DNA of 60,000 nucleotides from Membranipora membranacea (taxonomy: Eukaryota; Bryozoa; Gymnolaemata; Cheilostomatida; Membraniporidae): positions 27,752,283 through 27,812,282 of the forward strand of contig OU612066.1 in assembly GCA_914767715.1 (NCBI GenBank). The letters run 5' to 3'. Below the pieces are notes generated by a model. That model saw only the letters and a program-made list of their open reading frames with translations, made no database searches and was not told the origin of the DNA. Positions 1-11,162 of this stretch are shown here, one piece after another. The translations under genes and the position numbers were made by a program. Each line of letters starts with the position of its first letter. Position 1 is the stretch's first letter.

Positions 1-21
1 ATAAATATATTATCTACTCAC

Positions 22-131
22 GGACAAAGTTGTGCAGTTCCTGAGGCAGCATGATGTAAGGCTGACCAGCCATTGATATCCCGGTGTTTGACCTCACCTC
101 CATTATCTAACAATAACTGTATCATCATTAT
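22..131 (-). CDS. Ankyrin-repeat protein, internal exon
   Basis: The exon lies between an acceptor (AG at 132-133) and a GTGAGT donor (16-21). Read in phase 0 it gives an ankyrin-like stretch with QLLLDNGGEV followed by DINGWSALHHAAS, the usual helix-loop-helix and D-x-G-x-x-x-L-H-x-A-A pattern. It joins in frame to the exon at 471-616: the upstream exon ends on a complete codon and this one starts on one, completing a repeat across the junction. It ends in phase 2, so the gene continues off the left edge. Ankyrin repeats bind protein partners; the function of this protein cannot be told from two exons. Confidence 0.75.
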
Positions 132-470
132 CTACAAACAAAAATAATTAGCTTTATGAAATTATCACCTGTGGGAGACAACTCCGCTTAAATTTCATGT
201 TATCAGCCTGGATCAAGCTATCATTTCTCATTAGTTGTCTGAATTCAGCTATCATGTATCACATAAGAAGCTTTGATATGGTTCCGTATGCTTTGCATAT
301 CGAAGTTGACTAGTTTCATGTCAAGATTTTTCCATCTTATGACATATCACGATAAATGTAATTAACCGGAGAAAAAATATTTTTAAAGATTGTAAACGTT
401 GATGCAAAGGGATGATCATAACAGTAGAACGATAGGGTCCATGATCGAGCCAAGGAAGGGAAGTACAAAC

Positions 471-616
471 CTGCCCAGATTTAGCGGCCATATGTATTGG
501 TGATTGCTGTTGATTATTTAAGACGTTTGGCCTAGCTCCATTCTTGAGTAGCATACGAGCAAGCTTCTCATTACCAGCTAAGCACACTCTGTGTAAGAGG
601 GTGTCCCCATCTGTAT
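471..616 (-). CDS. Ankyrin-repeat protein, internal exon (IkB-like repeats)
   Basis: The exon is bounded by an acceptor at 617-618 and a CAG|GTTTGT donor. It encodes DTDGDTLLHRVCLAGNEK, then ARMLLKNGARPN, then NNQQQSPIHMAAKSGQ, clear ankyrin-repeat consensus. The wording DGDTxLH followed by NNxQQxPIH resembles the first repeats of IkB/Bcl-3 proteins, but that is only a similarity of style. It starts with two bases of a split codon, so a further exon upstream (higher coordinates) ending in phase 1 is required. The reading frame is open and shows no lesions. Confidence 0.8.
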
Positions 617-639
617 CTATGTATAAATTATATATCATT

Positions 640-2305
640 GTATAAATAAGATATCATTGTATGAATAAGATATTAATAGAAATGAATAGATATGAATTAG
701 ATATGTGGTGTCAGGAAGGGCATCCGACCTCAAATGCTCCTGTGCCACATTATCTAGTATACAGTATTTAGACCCGTACTGATACCGGAAAAAAAAAATA
801 AGCAAAATCAAGGTTTCTCACACGGTATCACTGGGTATCGAGACTAGACATGGACGTCAGTTTTTTGTGTATGCATTAGATATCATTGTAGATTGATTAC
901 ATGTTTTCTAGAACAAGCATTTTCCCTCTGTGGTGGCAGAGGGATATTGCAAAAGTTGCCTCAACACCTGATGTCCTTAGTGAATTTTGATATCATGAAC
1001 ATGAACTTAACCATGAGGAGTGGTTGTGGACCTTTCCACTTTTCTTTAAGCTGTAAATTCTCGATGTCCTAAAATCTGCACACTTTATCATTTCTATACT
1101 TGGATGGTTCCTCATTCGTTGTAATTAATGTCATTGTTGTCATGGAGCTAGTGTTATAACCATAGACTTAATATGGTTATAGCAGAATATTACCACAATA
1201 TAAATATTGACCAGCTCAACACTTTCGAGTTGTCTCATCTTGATTGACTAAGTTCAAGGATACAACAACTCCCTATAATTTACTCAAGAAGAATTACTAT
1301 GAATTCAATTTGATATTTCAAACTCAATCTTTAACTCCAGCTGATAAACCTTGAAATTTAACAATGGGCCGCCATAGGTTAGAGTTCAAGATCTTTGACA
1401 TGTGGTGGCTTCTACACATGAACCTACACTGGATCATAGAGGGATAACTCTATGCACTGAACGGGTGGTTAACCCTAATTGAACCCGACAGCGACAAGAC
1501 AATTGAGAAATAAACCACCTTGAAATCTCTCAGTAAACCCTGACGATGCATACACATACGTTTCTACCTTCTGAATTAATATGTCTGACTAGAGTTGTTA
1601 TTCAATCACAATAATATGTATACAACTATGATAATACAGATTATTGCTTCTGCTCACTAAATGAATTCATACTGACATTAATGACCTATCTCGGGTATAT
1701 ATGTAGTGCATAGCGTGGATATAAACCTACCACAGTCATTCAATGAAGAGGGATTGTTCTTAATGGCATTCATCACTGTCACTGATTCTTCTCATAAAAC
1801 TGGCTATTGCCCATACATAATGTGACTTTTTCTGTAATGTTAGTATATCACGGCATTATCACAGCTTTCATCATTATCAACATCTACTAACCTGTGGCAA
1901 AGATAATTTCTCTTTCATCATTTCAGCATGCATGCTTTTCATTAGCATCATTTCATTAGCATCAGCTGGTACATGGCCCATGCTCTACAATTAAACAAGT
2001 ATGGCATAAAAACAGAGTAGGCTTATTGGTGACATTATCTAAATGGACAAGAGTATTGCACATATTTTAGAAACTCTAAAACACATAAGTGATACATTTT
2101 TTAAATGTATCAAATGTCACAAATGGAGAACTGGAAAACACTGATTATATGATTACAACCGAGAAATCAAGCGCCCATGTCACCTGAAATTTAACATTCC
2201 CATTGCTCTGATATATCAAAAAACCTAAGCTTTTTACTCCATATCATTATTAAATCTGGCTTTTGGCCTTTGTTGCAGTCAATGGTTTCAATTGTATCAC
2301 AAACA
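640..2305. other. Intron or intergenic DNA of the ankyrin gene
   Basis: No convincing exon was found. At about 705-735 there is a motif (GTCAGGAAGGGCATCCG) that recurs in the 3' tails of several animal SINE and LINE families, so a short retroelement tail may lie here. At 1785-1850 a segment beginning TTCATAAAACTGG is repeated at about 3072 and 17452. Confidence 0.4.
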
Positions 2306-2308
2306 GAC

Positions 2309-2482
2309 CTTTAGTTGCTGAATCATATTCATCACCTCTTCCGCAATGTGTGGCGGAATCTCATCTGGTACAATGCCCTGTGCATCAGGTAAAATCGCTG
2401 CCTCTCCAGGCTGTTTCAAAACATTCGGAGCTGCCTTCGATTCACGGCCATGATCATGACTATGTCTGCCGTGGTTATGCAT
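2309..2482 (-). CDS. Possible first coding exon, His-rich start, unknown protein
   Basis: An open minus-strand stretch begins with an ATG (about 2480-2482), encodes a His-rich start (MHNHGRHSHDHGRES) and continues to DEIPPHIAEEVMNMIQQLK, followed by a possible donor AAG|GTCTGT near 2306. The amphipathic C-terminal part looks like real protein. It could be a 5' exon of the downstream ankyrin gene on the same strand, but its phase 0 end does not match the phase 1 need of the exon at 471-616, so at least one exon between is missing or this belongs to another gene. I do not recognise the family. Confidence 0.35.
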
Positions 2483-2519
2483 TGTACTGATTCTTGCCAC
2501 TCAAAATATGTGATCAAAA

Positions 2520-3955
2520 TTGGTTGGGTTATCAGCAAAGAAACTGCAATGTGAGCTACAAAATCAAGAATCACAATGTCACCACTGCTATTACACAATT
2601 ATTCATGTCCTTTTCTAGGGCACCAACAATTATAATGTGCCACTTAACCGTACTAGTTCCCCGGAGCACTACAGACCGGCAAATTCGATAAAATTGCTTA
2701 AACCATTCTGTCATAGGACCTACGTTTTGCATCATAGTGGTGTCGGGAGTAATCTGGAGTTAGTTAGTACTGGTGCTGTCTCGTCCATTACAAAAAAACA
2801 CTTTTGTTCTGAACGGGAACTGAAAATCGTCACTGGCGCCGAGTGTCGCAAGACATGTGCCAGATTGAGTATGAGACATGTCTCACAGCACTCAAGGCCT
2901 ATAAAGCATAATTGTTTGTGTTGCAGGGGCGGTATGAACACATTGAGTGCTGTAGGACATAACACGTACAGCGTTTGGCATATGTCTCACAACACCCAAG
3001 TGTTGGATTGGACTAAGTGCATAAAACAAAATATAAAATAAGCTGCACCAACAAACCCTAGACAATGATTCTTTCATAAAACTGGACTTTTTCTATAATG
3101 CTGTGTCTCCAGTCGTTTTTGTTCTTTCATCTAACTAAGACTCTGGCGGATACTATATTATTGCCACTGTAACACACGCAAGCATTCGGATCTGTACCTA
3201 ACCTTTGTTGTTTGTAATTTACCATAGTTACAGGGAGGGGGACTCAACTGTAGCTGCTATACTTTTGCTTTTACTCCTTGCTATAACTAGAAGAAGGGAC
3301 ATAGGACTACTGAATTTCCTGAATTTGGAAAAGGTCAGGAAATGCAGAAGTCCTATGGGAAGGGAGCCCAATCAGTCAATCCTTGGCCCAAGCCAAATAG
3401 CTAGGTTATGTAGTTAGCTAAGCTATAAATAAGCTTCTCTCTAAGACTACTACTGCTCTGCTAGTGCTAGTTCTCTTTTACCTGGCACCCCAAGTATTGA
3501 TTTCCATGGTTCTCTACCTAGCCTACACTTAGTATTCTACTAGTGGGAGCAGGGAGAAATCTCTCTGGTGGGAGGGAGCCTAATTGAGAGTGATTGCACA
3601 TTTTACCTGTATACCTAGCTAGCTTAAAGTTATTGTTTGTTTGTATTATTACCAAGGGCATAACCCTTGTTATTACCTGGCTTGGATTCTTTTTCAATTC
3701 ATAAAACAGGAAATAGGTCTGTTCTCTAGGTTCCTATTATCATTTATGTTTTTTTTTCAAGGGAGGGGATATATAGATAATCCCGTCAATATCAATTAGC
3801 TACTTGTAGCAGTTCAAGCATTATTGTTTTCTTTATCAATGAGATGTCTTCAAACTGAAAACTAATTCATTATACACTGATCAAAGTTTCTGTGGAGCTC
3901 AAAAGTCTTGTTCATTTTTAAAAATAAAGGGCACCAAGGTTTTCGAAGAAACTGT
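2520..3955. other. No gene recognised
   Basis: Open frames here (for example 2637-3041 on the plus strand) have no domain pattern and low-complexity overlap on the other strand. A dispersed repeat copy (TTCATAAAACTGG) is at about 3072. Nothing else is supported. Confidence 0.4.
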
Positions 3956-3961
3956 CAGGCC

Positions 3962-4039
3962 CACAGGTCTACTCCAAAACCTGGGATCACAGGTCTACTC
4001 CAAAACCTGGGATCACAGGTCTACTCCAAAACCTGGGAT
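3962..4039. repeat. 26-bp tandem repeat, three copies
   Basis: Three consecutive copies of a 26-base unit beginning CACAGGTCTACTCC and ending CCTGGGAT occupy 3962-3987, 3988-4013 and 4014-4039. An inverted single copy of the unit is at 4549-4572, so the array is the left end of a larger inverted structure. Confidence 0.9.
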
Positions 4040-4572
4040 TTTGGCAATGTTTGACTGCCCCCCTTGAGTTTTTGACAACAACAAAAACTCAAGGGGGGCA
4101 GTCAAACATTGCCAAAATAGTAGACCTGTGCCTGGCATTACAAAATAAAGTACAGTTGTGAAATACCCTTTACCAGTGGTTCCTACATATCGTAGCAGCG
4201 GGTGGATTGTGTATACCCACAAATGAGTGTAGCAAAAGTAGAGAGCTGAGCCTAGCATACACGCGCCCCAGCATGCAATCACATTAATCCAACATGCATT
4301 CAGACAAGCACACTTTGCCTGCCATTGTACTCCTTTGTTCACCAAAAAAAGGCCTTTTGTTACACAACCCTCATAGGTGCATTGGGGCATGTCTCCCTGA
4401 CATCGGCCCCCAGGGCCTATCCAACATACTACAGCATAGGTGTACTTTATTTTGTAATGGGGATTTTGGCAAATGTTTGACTGCCCCCCCCCTTGAGTTT
4501 TTGTTGTCTCAACTCAAGGGGGGGGGGGCAGTCAAACATTGCCAAAATCCCGGGTTTTGGAGTAGGCCTGTG
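4014..4572. repeat. Nested palindromic MITE-like element
   Basis: Several inverted repeats are nested. Outer arms are 4014-4037 and 4549-4572. Inside these, two related hairpins occur: 4038-4118 is a perfect 37-bp stem with a 7-base loop, and 4463-4548 is a near copy with longer C and G runs. Between them, 4136-4153 (starting CATTACAAAATAAAG) is inverted at 4442-4459. The arrangement looks like a MITE (324 bp) flanked by, or inserted into, two copies of a foldback unit. No coding capacity was recognised. Confidence 0.8.
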
Positions 4573-5055
4573 GTATTCTCTTTGAAAGACTACCTCCTAA
4601 GCTGCTCATACATACCTCATTTGATGGATTTAGTCACCTGTAGCTCTTTCAGCAAACAAGTTCAGTTCAAAAATCTTTTGAAATCATGCGCAGAAGCAGA
4701 TGAATTCAGAGAGAGCCAGTGTTTATAAACACTTTCATGATGTGTCCATACTACAAATAATTAAGGAAATACAACAAATGTTTAAACCAATGAATTGTCT
4801 TGTACTTCAATTGAAACCAATCAGAAATCATGACAAATAATTAAAGCACAAAGCCTTAAAACTTGTTCATTTGTAAAAATCCTACGACCCTGAGTCAGTT
4901 TATAAACATTGGCTCTCTCTAAATTCATCTGCGTCTGCGCATGATTTCAAAAGATTTTTGAACTGAAATTGTTTTCTGAGAGAGCTACAGGTGACTAAAT
5001 CCATCAAATTAGGTGTGTATGAGCAGCTTAGGAGGTAGTCTTTCAAACAGAATAC
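4573..5055. repeat. Foldback element with 158-bp inverted arms
   Basis: The left arm 4573-4730 (beginning GTATTCTCTTTGAAAGAC) is inverted with few mismatches at 4898-5055, around a 167-bp spacer. It abuts the preceding palindromic cluster on one side and a truncated LINE on the other. It is a non-autonomous foldback/MITE-type element with no open frame of interest. Confidence 0.85.
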
Positions 5056-5084
5056 TCAGGGAAGTGCTGTCCAAATTTCTTTCG

Positions 5085-7745
5085 ACTCCAGAGACCATGA
5101 AAGTTGGATGTGTTCTCTAAACCATGAATATTGATGACACGATCAAAGATCATCAGATATTTGACTACAACTCTAAGTTAATCTATCGTAAAGACAGAAA
5201 CATCCATGGGAGTGAAGTCCTAATAGCAGTTGACCAGAAACTCCCAACTACCGAGTAGCATTCAACAATCCGGATGATACTGAACTCATCTTTGTCCGTG
5301 TGAAGAATAAAATGATCATTGGCTGCTACTACAGACCCCAACACAACAGATGTTTTGATACCCTGACCAATGCCCTAGAAGAGATATGTGCAAAATATCC
5401 TACAGACCACATGGTGTTGGTGGGTGACATGAACCTACCAGGTATCAACTGGCAGAATGGAACTGTCAAACCTCACACACATGAACATAGACTAATACAG
5501 AGTTTCCTCGCCCTTCTCAACCAGTTTGACATGGCCCAACTGGTTATGGAACCAACTCACATACAGGGAAACTCTCTGGACCTACTCTGCACCAACGATT
5601 CTCAGGTGGTACATGATGTAGAAGTCATATACCCTGGACTTAGTGTCCACTGCATCATCCAGGCAAAGATGCAAGTGACGAGGAAACCGCAACACACAGT
5701 CAAACAGTACCATAAAGCTGATTTAGACAAATTCAGTGATGATATATGGAGATTGAAACATGACCTGGCAAACATCGACGACGTTGACGAAATGTGGAAT
5801 CACTTTACACTAGGAATTAAAAAGTCCATCAACGATTGTATACCCACCACGGTTGTGAGCTCTAAGCCGCATAAAGAACCAGTCTGGTTTGACAAGAAAT
5901 GCCAAGGAGAGACAACTGTACAATAAATGGAAGGAAGAGAAGAGTGATACTACCAGTGAGGCGCTTTACAAGAGCAAGAGGAGAGAAGCCAAAAAGCACT
6001 TTCACAAATCAAGGCGAACCTATGTGGTGAGCAGATTGTGTAAGTCCCTGCTGGAGGGAAACAGCAAACCCTTCTACAGACATCTGAGAAGACAGAGACC
6101 AAAACAGCATATCTCACTGCTCAATACAGATGGTGACATCACTGATGACCCTGCAGTATGCTCCACAATCTTAAACACTCACTTTCACAACCAGTTCAAT
6201 AATACACATGCCCTCCACGGCCAGGATCCTGCATCACACAAACCCAACTGCGGTGAGATAGAAGTATACGGTGTGATTAAACTTCTGAATAGCCTGAAGT
6301 CTGGAAAAGCTCTAGGCCCTGATGGCGTGAAAAAAGAAGACCTCACTCTAGACACTGAGCAGACTGCAGGTTTCTTGTCCCTGATCTTCAAGAAATCTCT
6401 AACATTTGGCAAACTGCCAGCTGAATGGAAGACTGCTAAAGTGACGCCCATTCATGAAAGCGGGAACAAACAGACCGCCAACAATTACCGACCAATCTCT
6501 CTCACAAGCATACCCTGTAAACTGCTTGAACATATTGTGCTGAGAAACCTTCTAGAGAAGATTGACAGTTGGCTCCACAATAGACAACATGGTTTCAGGA
6601 AAGGGCTCTCATGTGAAACTCAGATATACGCCACTTTGTATGCGGTCATAGGAGCAACCGACAAGAAGTCCAGTGTGCACGCAGCAGTCTTGGACCTGTC
6701 AAAGGCCTTTGACCGCGTACCACATGCATTGCTAATGCAAAAACTGACGGACATACCTGGTATGGAAAGCTACCTGCTGGACTGGATACATGACTTCCTG
6801 TCTGGGCTAAAACCTGGGGGATGAGTTTTAATGCTAAGAAGTGTAAGATTATTGCCTTCCATCCCCAGAGAACAGTCCCAGAGTACACTATGGACAATAT
6901 AGTGCTGGAGCACACAGATCACTGCAAATACTTAGGAGTGATACTGCAGTCAGACCTAAAGTTCACTGACCACATAGCCGATAAAATCTGCAGCGCCAGA
7001 AAGTAGATTGGGATGATCAGACAAGCTCTCTACTGGGCACCGGAGAGAGCCAGACTGATTGCATACAAGTCTCTCTGCCTTCCTCATCTGGAATATTCTT
7101 CCTGTGCCTGGGATCCTTCCACAAAGAGGGAGATCGAGGCACTCGATATTGTGCAAAACCAAGGTGTGAGAATGATCTGTGGATTCAAGGGGAGGAGCGG
7201 TGTTACAGAAGCAAAGGAGAAATTGCAGCTGGAACAGCTAGTTTATTCGAAGAACTCCAGGGTAAAGCTCCTAAATAAGGTACTGTCAAGAGAGGAGGCC
7301 CACCCTGCACTCTGCACATCCTACGATGAAATAATAAGCCAGCCCCATATTACAGTCTCGACAAGATCACAAACACGAAACGAGCCACGCTCTATCGCTG
7401 CCACAGGGAACTGTTTTCATAATAGTTTTCTGCCCCGGACAATACGGGATATGAAAATCTAAGGACAATCAAAGGACAATACTACTGATGCCCTACTGGA
7501 TGGGTACTTGTACCCACTCTGAACCCAAATGCCCTACCCATGGGGTGGTATTCTAGAACAATGTCCAAACCTTATGTAGTTATGTCCAAAAACTGAAGCA
7601 TGCCCCTTACGCCCCCCTAGGCGGTCTAGTGTGATGTCGTCTTTGATGTTAGTTGATGTAAGTACTGACTGAGTATCAGTATCATGGTATGCACAGACTC
7701 TTGGTCTTAGCTTAGCAGGGCTTGTAAAAGTCTATTATATATATT
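5085..7745 (+). pseudogene. Defective LINE (non-LTR retrotransposon), 5'-truncated
   Basis: The first part (5110-5900) is the C-terminal part of an apurinic endonuclease domain: ELIFVRVKNK, GCYYRP, VLVGDMNLPGINW and LDLLCTN are recognisable. The usual S-D-H motif reads S-V-H, so a catalytic residue is lost. The frame shifts at about 5890 into a reverse transcriptase N-terminal half (SGKALGPDGVK, NYRPISLTSIPCKLLEH, QHGFRKGLSCETQ, LDLSKAFDRVPH). It then jumps at about 6815 from DFLSG directly to FNAKKCKI, so the segment with the YADD catalytic box is deleted. The C-terminal region (CKYLGVILQSDLKF, LPHLEYSSCAWDP) runs with one more stop to 7462. It is dead; the clade is CR1/L2/Jockey-like by pattern. 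Confidence 0.9.
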
Positions 7746-7749
7746 TAAA

Positions 7750-8065
7750 AAAAGGCAATTAATTTCATCTACTCAATACTTTCTAAAGAGATGTCAATAT
7801 TGGTGGATTTTTAGGTCTGGGGTGTAGTAATAGAACAGGCCTTCTTCTCTGTAGATGGTTGGTCATGTGCAAATAGTGGGTTCCCCTGGGCAAAGAAGTG
7901 ACCGCCTCTCTTCATTGCCCTGTGCCGGGGCATTCAACCAACGGACTTGCACCGAGCTCCAGAAGGCCTGCATGTGGCTATAATAATAGTAGTAGAAACA
8001 TCAGGACATTATTTAAAATAACATTTAAGGTCGATATAGGATATAGCTTATGTTACTAATTCATT
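7750..8065. other. No gene recognised
   Basis: Contains an A/T-rich LINE tail remnant and short GC-richer sequence at 7850-7960 that may belong to a SINE. No exon could be supported. Confidence 0.3.
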
Positions 8066-8067
8066 AG

Positions 8068-8305
8068 GAGTTGGAGGTGGCTCAGTTGGTTAGAGCGCCG
8101 GTCTTCAGCGCGCAAGTGTTCAAGGTTGTGGCTTCGAATCCCACTGTAGTCCACCGGGGATTGTTGAACCCCCAGGTGTGCTCCAACCTGCCTACAAGAG
8201 CCAGGCAAGAGCAAATTGGCGCAGAAATTGCGGCCTAGCCCCTAAGGCACCCTTATCTCGCTCTTTCTTCGGGATGCGGTGAGTGATGAAACCTTGAGAC
8301 TTCAA
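8068..8305 (+). mobile_element. tRNA-derived SINE
   Basis: The head has an RNA polymerase III A box (TGGCTCAGTTGGTTAGAGCG at 8079-8098) and, about 40 bases later, a B box-like segment (GGCTTCGAATCCC), in tRNA-like spacing. It is followed by about 150 bp of unrelated body ending near an ACCAACATTTTTAACC stretch. The head is too diverged to fold as a functional tRNA, and the long attached body marks it as a SINE. It would be transcribed from its internal promoter and mobilised by a LINE in trans. Confidence 0.75.
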
Positions 8306-8309
8306 CCAA

Positions 8310-9290
8310 CATTTTTAACCAACATATAACAAAACTTTGCAACCGATCAAACATGATGTCAGTCTTAGGTAAGTGTCCATACTTTACTGTAACACTTCAA
8401 TATAGCCTAGCACTTAACACAGTTAGCTACAGGGTGTTCCAAGTAAGCCTTATGTCCATTATATTAGGTCCAACACCTCTATTTATTTCCCCATTGCTTT
8501 ACATGCAAACTATGTTGACTTGTCACCTCAATAGGCCTGCTTCAGGTTCTTTCAATTCTTTAACCAGACCACTCAAAATGATGGTATGCTCCTGGTCTTC
8601 CATATTGGTGACTATGGGTTGAAAAACGGTTGTCAGAATTTTTTAGTGGCCCCATATATAAGACCATTGCATTTTGCACACATTTCCGGTCTAATTTACA
8701 TTAGCCAATCCGTATGCATTGATCTTCCAAAAACGATTTTGCAAAAAGATTTTCAAACTTTAATTCAATAGATTTCCATTGCAAATACACCTGAAAATAT
8801 TAACAGGGTTCAATATCACTGATAGCAGTGCTTTTGAATTGGCTACACCCTCATTTTTCATCAGCATACTAATCATTTTATTTTGGAGGATGGGTGCAAC
8901 AAGTTGACCTTCACCCAATTACAGGTGTATTACCTTACATGCTTATAATGCCAGATGCCTATGTTTGCATGCCCCAGGAGCCCAGCTGGCCTGTCTTGAT
9001 GATAAATTAATTGTAATCATTTTACCAGACGTGGCCCTAACCGCCAGTGCTGGCTACCAGGAATACTTTTGCCCAGGAGTTGCTCCTTGTTATGTACAGG
9101 CGGTATCTGCATTAGATTTAGTAGTAATAGAATAACCTGCCAAACAACAGCAAACCTCTTGATTTGCCAAAGTTGCTGTCATCGAGGATATTTTTAACAT
9201 TACTAGATAGGAAGGGTTCAAGCTTCCACTGAATATTTGTTATTGAGGTATTTGGTCTAATTTTTCACAATTTTTCTTTCCATTGATTTT
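8310..9290. other. Intron or intergenic DNA upstream of the MAP exons
   Basis: No exon with domain signal was found. It probably holds an intron of the tau/MAP-type gene, since the first recognised repeat exon starts at an acceptor at 9291-9292. Confidence 0.35.
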
Positions 9291-9292
9291 AG

Positions 9293-9506
9293 ATTTTTGA
9301 TGAGAAAGTAAGCTGGGAGACACAAGCTCGAATAGGTTCTCCGGCTAATGCCACATACAAACCATCTGGGGGTGATGTCAAAATTGAGCAGTGTAAGCTG
9401 GAATTCAAAGAGAAAGCTAAGGCTAGGATTGGATCACTGGACAAAGCTGCACATACACCTGGTGGTGGAAATGTAAAGATTGAGCAGAACAAAGTAGACT
9501 TCAAAG
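9293..9506 (+). CDS. Tau/MAP2/MAP4-type gene, exon with tubulin-binding repeats 1-2
   Basis: After a polypyrimidine tract and acceptor, a 214-nt exon encodes two microtubule-binding repeats: KPSGGDVKIEQCKLEFKEKA and ARIGSLDKAAHTPGGGNVKI followed by EQNKVDFK. The I-G-S-L-D-K core, the PGGG-x-V-K-I turn and the K-L-x-F-K end are diagnostic of the tau/MAP2/MAP4 family, whose repeats bind along microtubules and stabilise them. It ends AAAG|GTTAGC in phase 1 and joins the exon at 10214-10377 in frame. The first repeat has PSGG instead of PGGG. The N-terminal projection domain is not identified here. Confidence 0.92.
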
Positions 9507-9840
9507 GTTAGCTGTCAATTCTTAAATAAGACTTAATTTTCTGGTGGTACCTATTCAGAGATAAGGCTTTATTTTCTGGTAGTACCACATTGAAATGAAA
9601 GGTCCAATAGCAAAAACAAAACAAAAAACAAATAACATGCATCATTCACGTGGTATTCCTGTAGGTGTTGGTCTTTAAATCTTGTGTTCAAACCCAGTAT
9701 TTGTGTGTATATAGTACATTGTGTATTGACCTGCCGGTGAGGCTTTTGTCTGAGGTATTACAGCCAGATTTGTCCCTTAACCTACAATGACCAGAAGGAA
9801 ACCTTCAACCATTCAGTTGGTGTTGTATTAGGAGAACCCA

Positions 9841-9910
9841 AGTTTTGATGTAATGAATATTGGGATCTGATTTTTCATTGCAGAGAAGGCACAGTCTATG
9901 ATTTAATAAT
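9841..9910 (+). pseudogene. Decayed partial duplicate of the second MAP repeat exon
   Basis: Bases 9846-9900 closely match 10176-10230: the intron end (TGATGTAATGAAT, then TTTTTCATT), the acceptor and the first codons (AGAAGGCACAGTCTATGAT versus AGAAGGCGCATTCTAAGAT). After about 15 exon bases the copy runs into TAA and loses similarity. This is a truncated tandem copy of the exon boundary, probably non-functional, although its acceptor (TTGCAG) still looks good. Confidence 0.65.
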
Positions 9911-10213
9911 TCTGTCGGAGTTTTATTAGGGGAACTGTAGCTATGATGAATTTATTATTATGCGTTTTTATTGAGGTTTTTATATATGCAATTATGTAAT
10001 AAACAAATGGAAATAACTACTTTAAAAAATAAAACAAAAAAAGGCAAAAAAATGTGTATATATTCACAGAAATAATAATTAGCCAGGAGAACAAGTTTTA
10101 CTGTAGGTGATTGATAGATATTACGCTCTACTAATTGAAATGAATTGGTTAAAAAATCTTGATTTTTAATCTCAATGATGTAATGAATGTTAAGTTTAGA
10201 TTTTTCATTATAG

Positions 10214-10377
10214 AGAAGGCGCATTCTAAGATTCGATCACTGGACAAAGTAAACCACTCACCAGGAGGCGGAGATGTGAAAATAGAGACTCGCAAACTCG
10301 AGTTCAAGGATAAAGCCGCTGCTAGAATCAGCTCACTAGATAAAGCATCACACTCTCCCGATGGAGGAATTGTTCAG
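10214..10377 (+). CDS. Tau/MAP2/MAP4-type gene, exon with tubulin-binding repeats 3-4
   Basis: A 164-nt exon completes the split codon left by 9506 and encodes KIRSLDKVNHSPGGGDVKI, ETRKLEFKDKAA and then ARISSLDKASHSPDGGIVQ, two more tau-family repeats. It ends CAG|GTACTG on a complete codon. The fourth repeat has PDGG in place of PGGG. The gene must continue downstream; a candidate last exon is at 13905-14054, but it is weak. In cells the product should bind microtubules, and phosphorylation of the Ser in S-L-D or K-x-x-S contexts commonly tunes this in the family. Confidence 0.92.
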
Positions 10378-10410
10378 GTACTGTCTATTGACAATTCACA
10401 TTTATCTTAA

Positions 10411-10738
10411 AGTGACAGTCCTACTAGGCCATGTTTGGTATGGTTTTAAAGAGCTCAGGCTGAAAAGTCATTAGGGCATATGAAATAAAACAGCCTGTGA
10501 ACCCAGTTGCAGTAAAACTGCTACAAAGTCTGAAAATTGGGATCATAGTGGATCAAAGTGATTTATTGTCTCCCCCTGACCACTATGACCCACTATGATC
10601 CTTTGCTAAAATATTTATAAAAAACTAAAATGCTATTTTCCACAATTTTCATTTTATTCTAATTTTTATGTGCCCCATGAACTCACAATAATCGAGTTAC
10701 TGGGGTCACATGTCCAATTTTATAGTAGGACTGTCACT
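10411..10738. mobile_element. TTAA-flanked MITE with perfect terminal inverted repeats
   Basis: Element ends AGTGACAGTCCTACTA and TAGTAGGACTGTCACT are perfect inverted repeats, flanked on both sides by TTAA (10407-10410 and 10739-10742). TTAA target duplication is the hallmark of the piggyBac superfamily. The 328-bp interior has no coding potential, so this is a non-autonomous copy in the tau/MAP-type gene, just after its fourth repeat exon. Confidence 0.85.
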
Positions 10739-11099
10739 TTAAGGTTTAGGGCTAGACTAAGTGCTGAAAATTGAATGATGATACTAAGATTGAGAGCGAT
10801 ATTAATAGGCCTAGTCATTTACCCAGCCTATGGTGTATGTTAATTTAAAGGTACAATCATCATGGGTAATGTCTATCACACACAGTTTTCCTCCTGAACG
10901 ATGCTGTGTTGGATAGAACTGTGTGCTCTTTAAAAATAAGAAGAAGCGTCTTAGAGTGCAGGGCGGCTTTAATTATGAACTTATACGAGAATTATCTGCG
11001 GTAACACATGATGCGAATAGTCAGATCCGTAGTTACGTCATTAGAGTTATCACCCAATGCCTGCTCTCATATATATCTAAAGTGATATATAGAGATCAA

Positions 11100-11162
11100 A
11101 ACCTTTTGACAAAACCTTTTGACAAAACCTTTTGACAAAACCTTTGACAGAACCTTTTGACA
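11100..11162. repeat. 13-bp tandem repeat
   Basis: About five imperfect copies of CCTTTTGACAAAA lie head to tail immediately before a long GC-rich hairpin. Confidence 0.85.

Noticed and set aside
2637-3041. 134-codon plus-strand open frame
   Set aside because: No domain pattern, overlapped by open frames on the other strand, and part of repetitive-looking sequence.
4013-4728. Open frames in the palindrome cluster on both strands
   Set aside because: They follow the inverted repeats and read the same repeat units; no protein logic.
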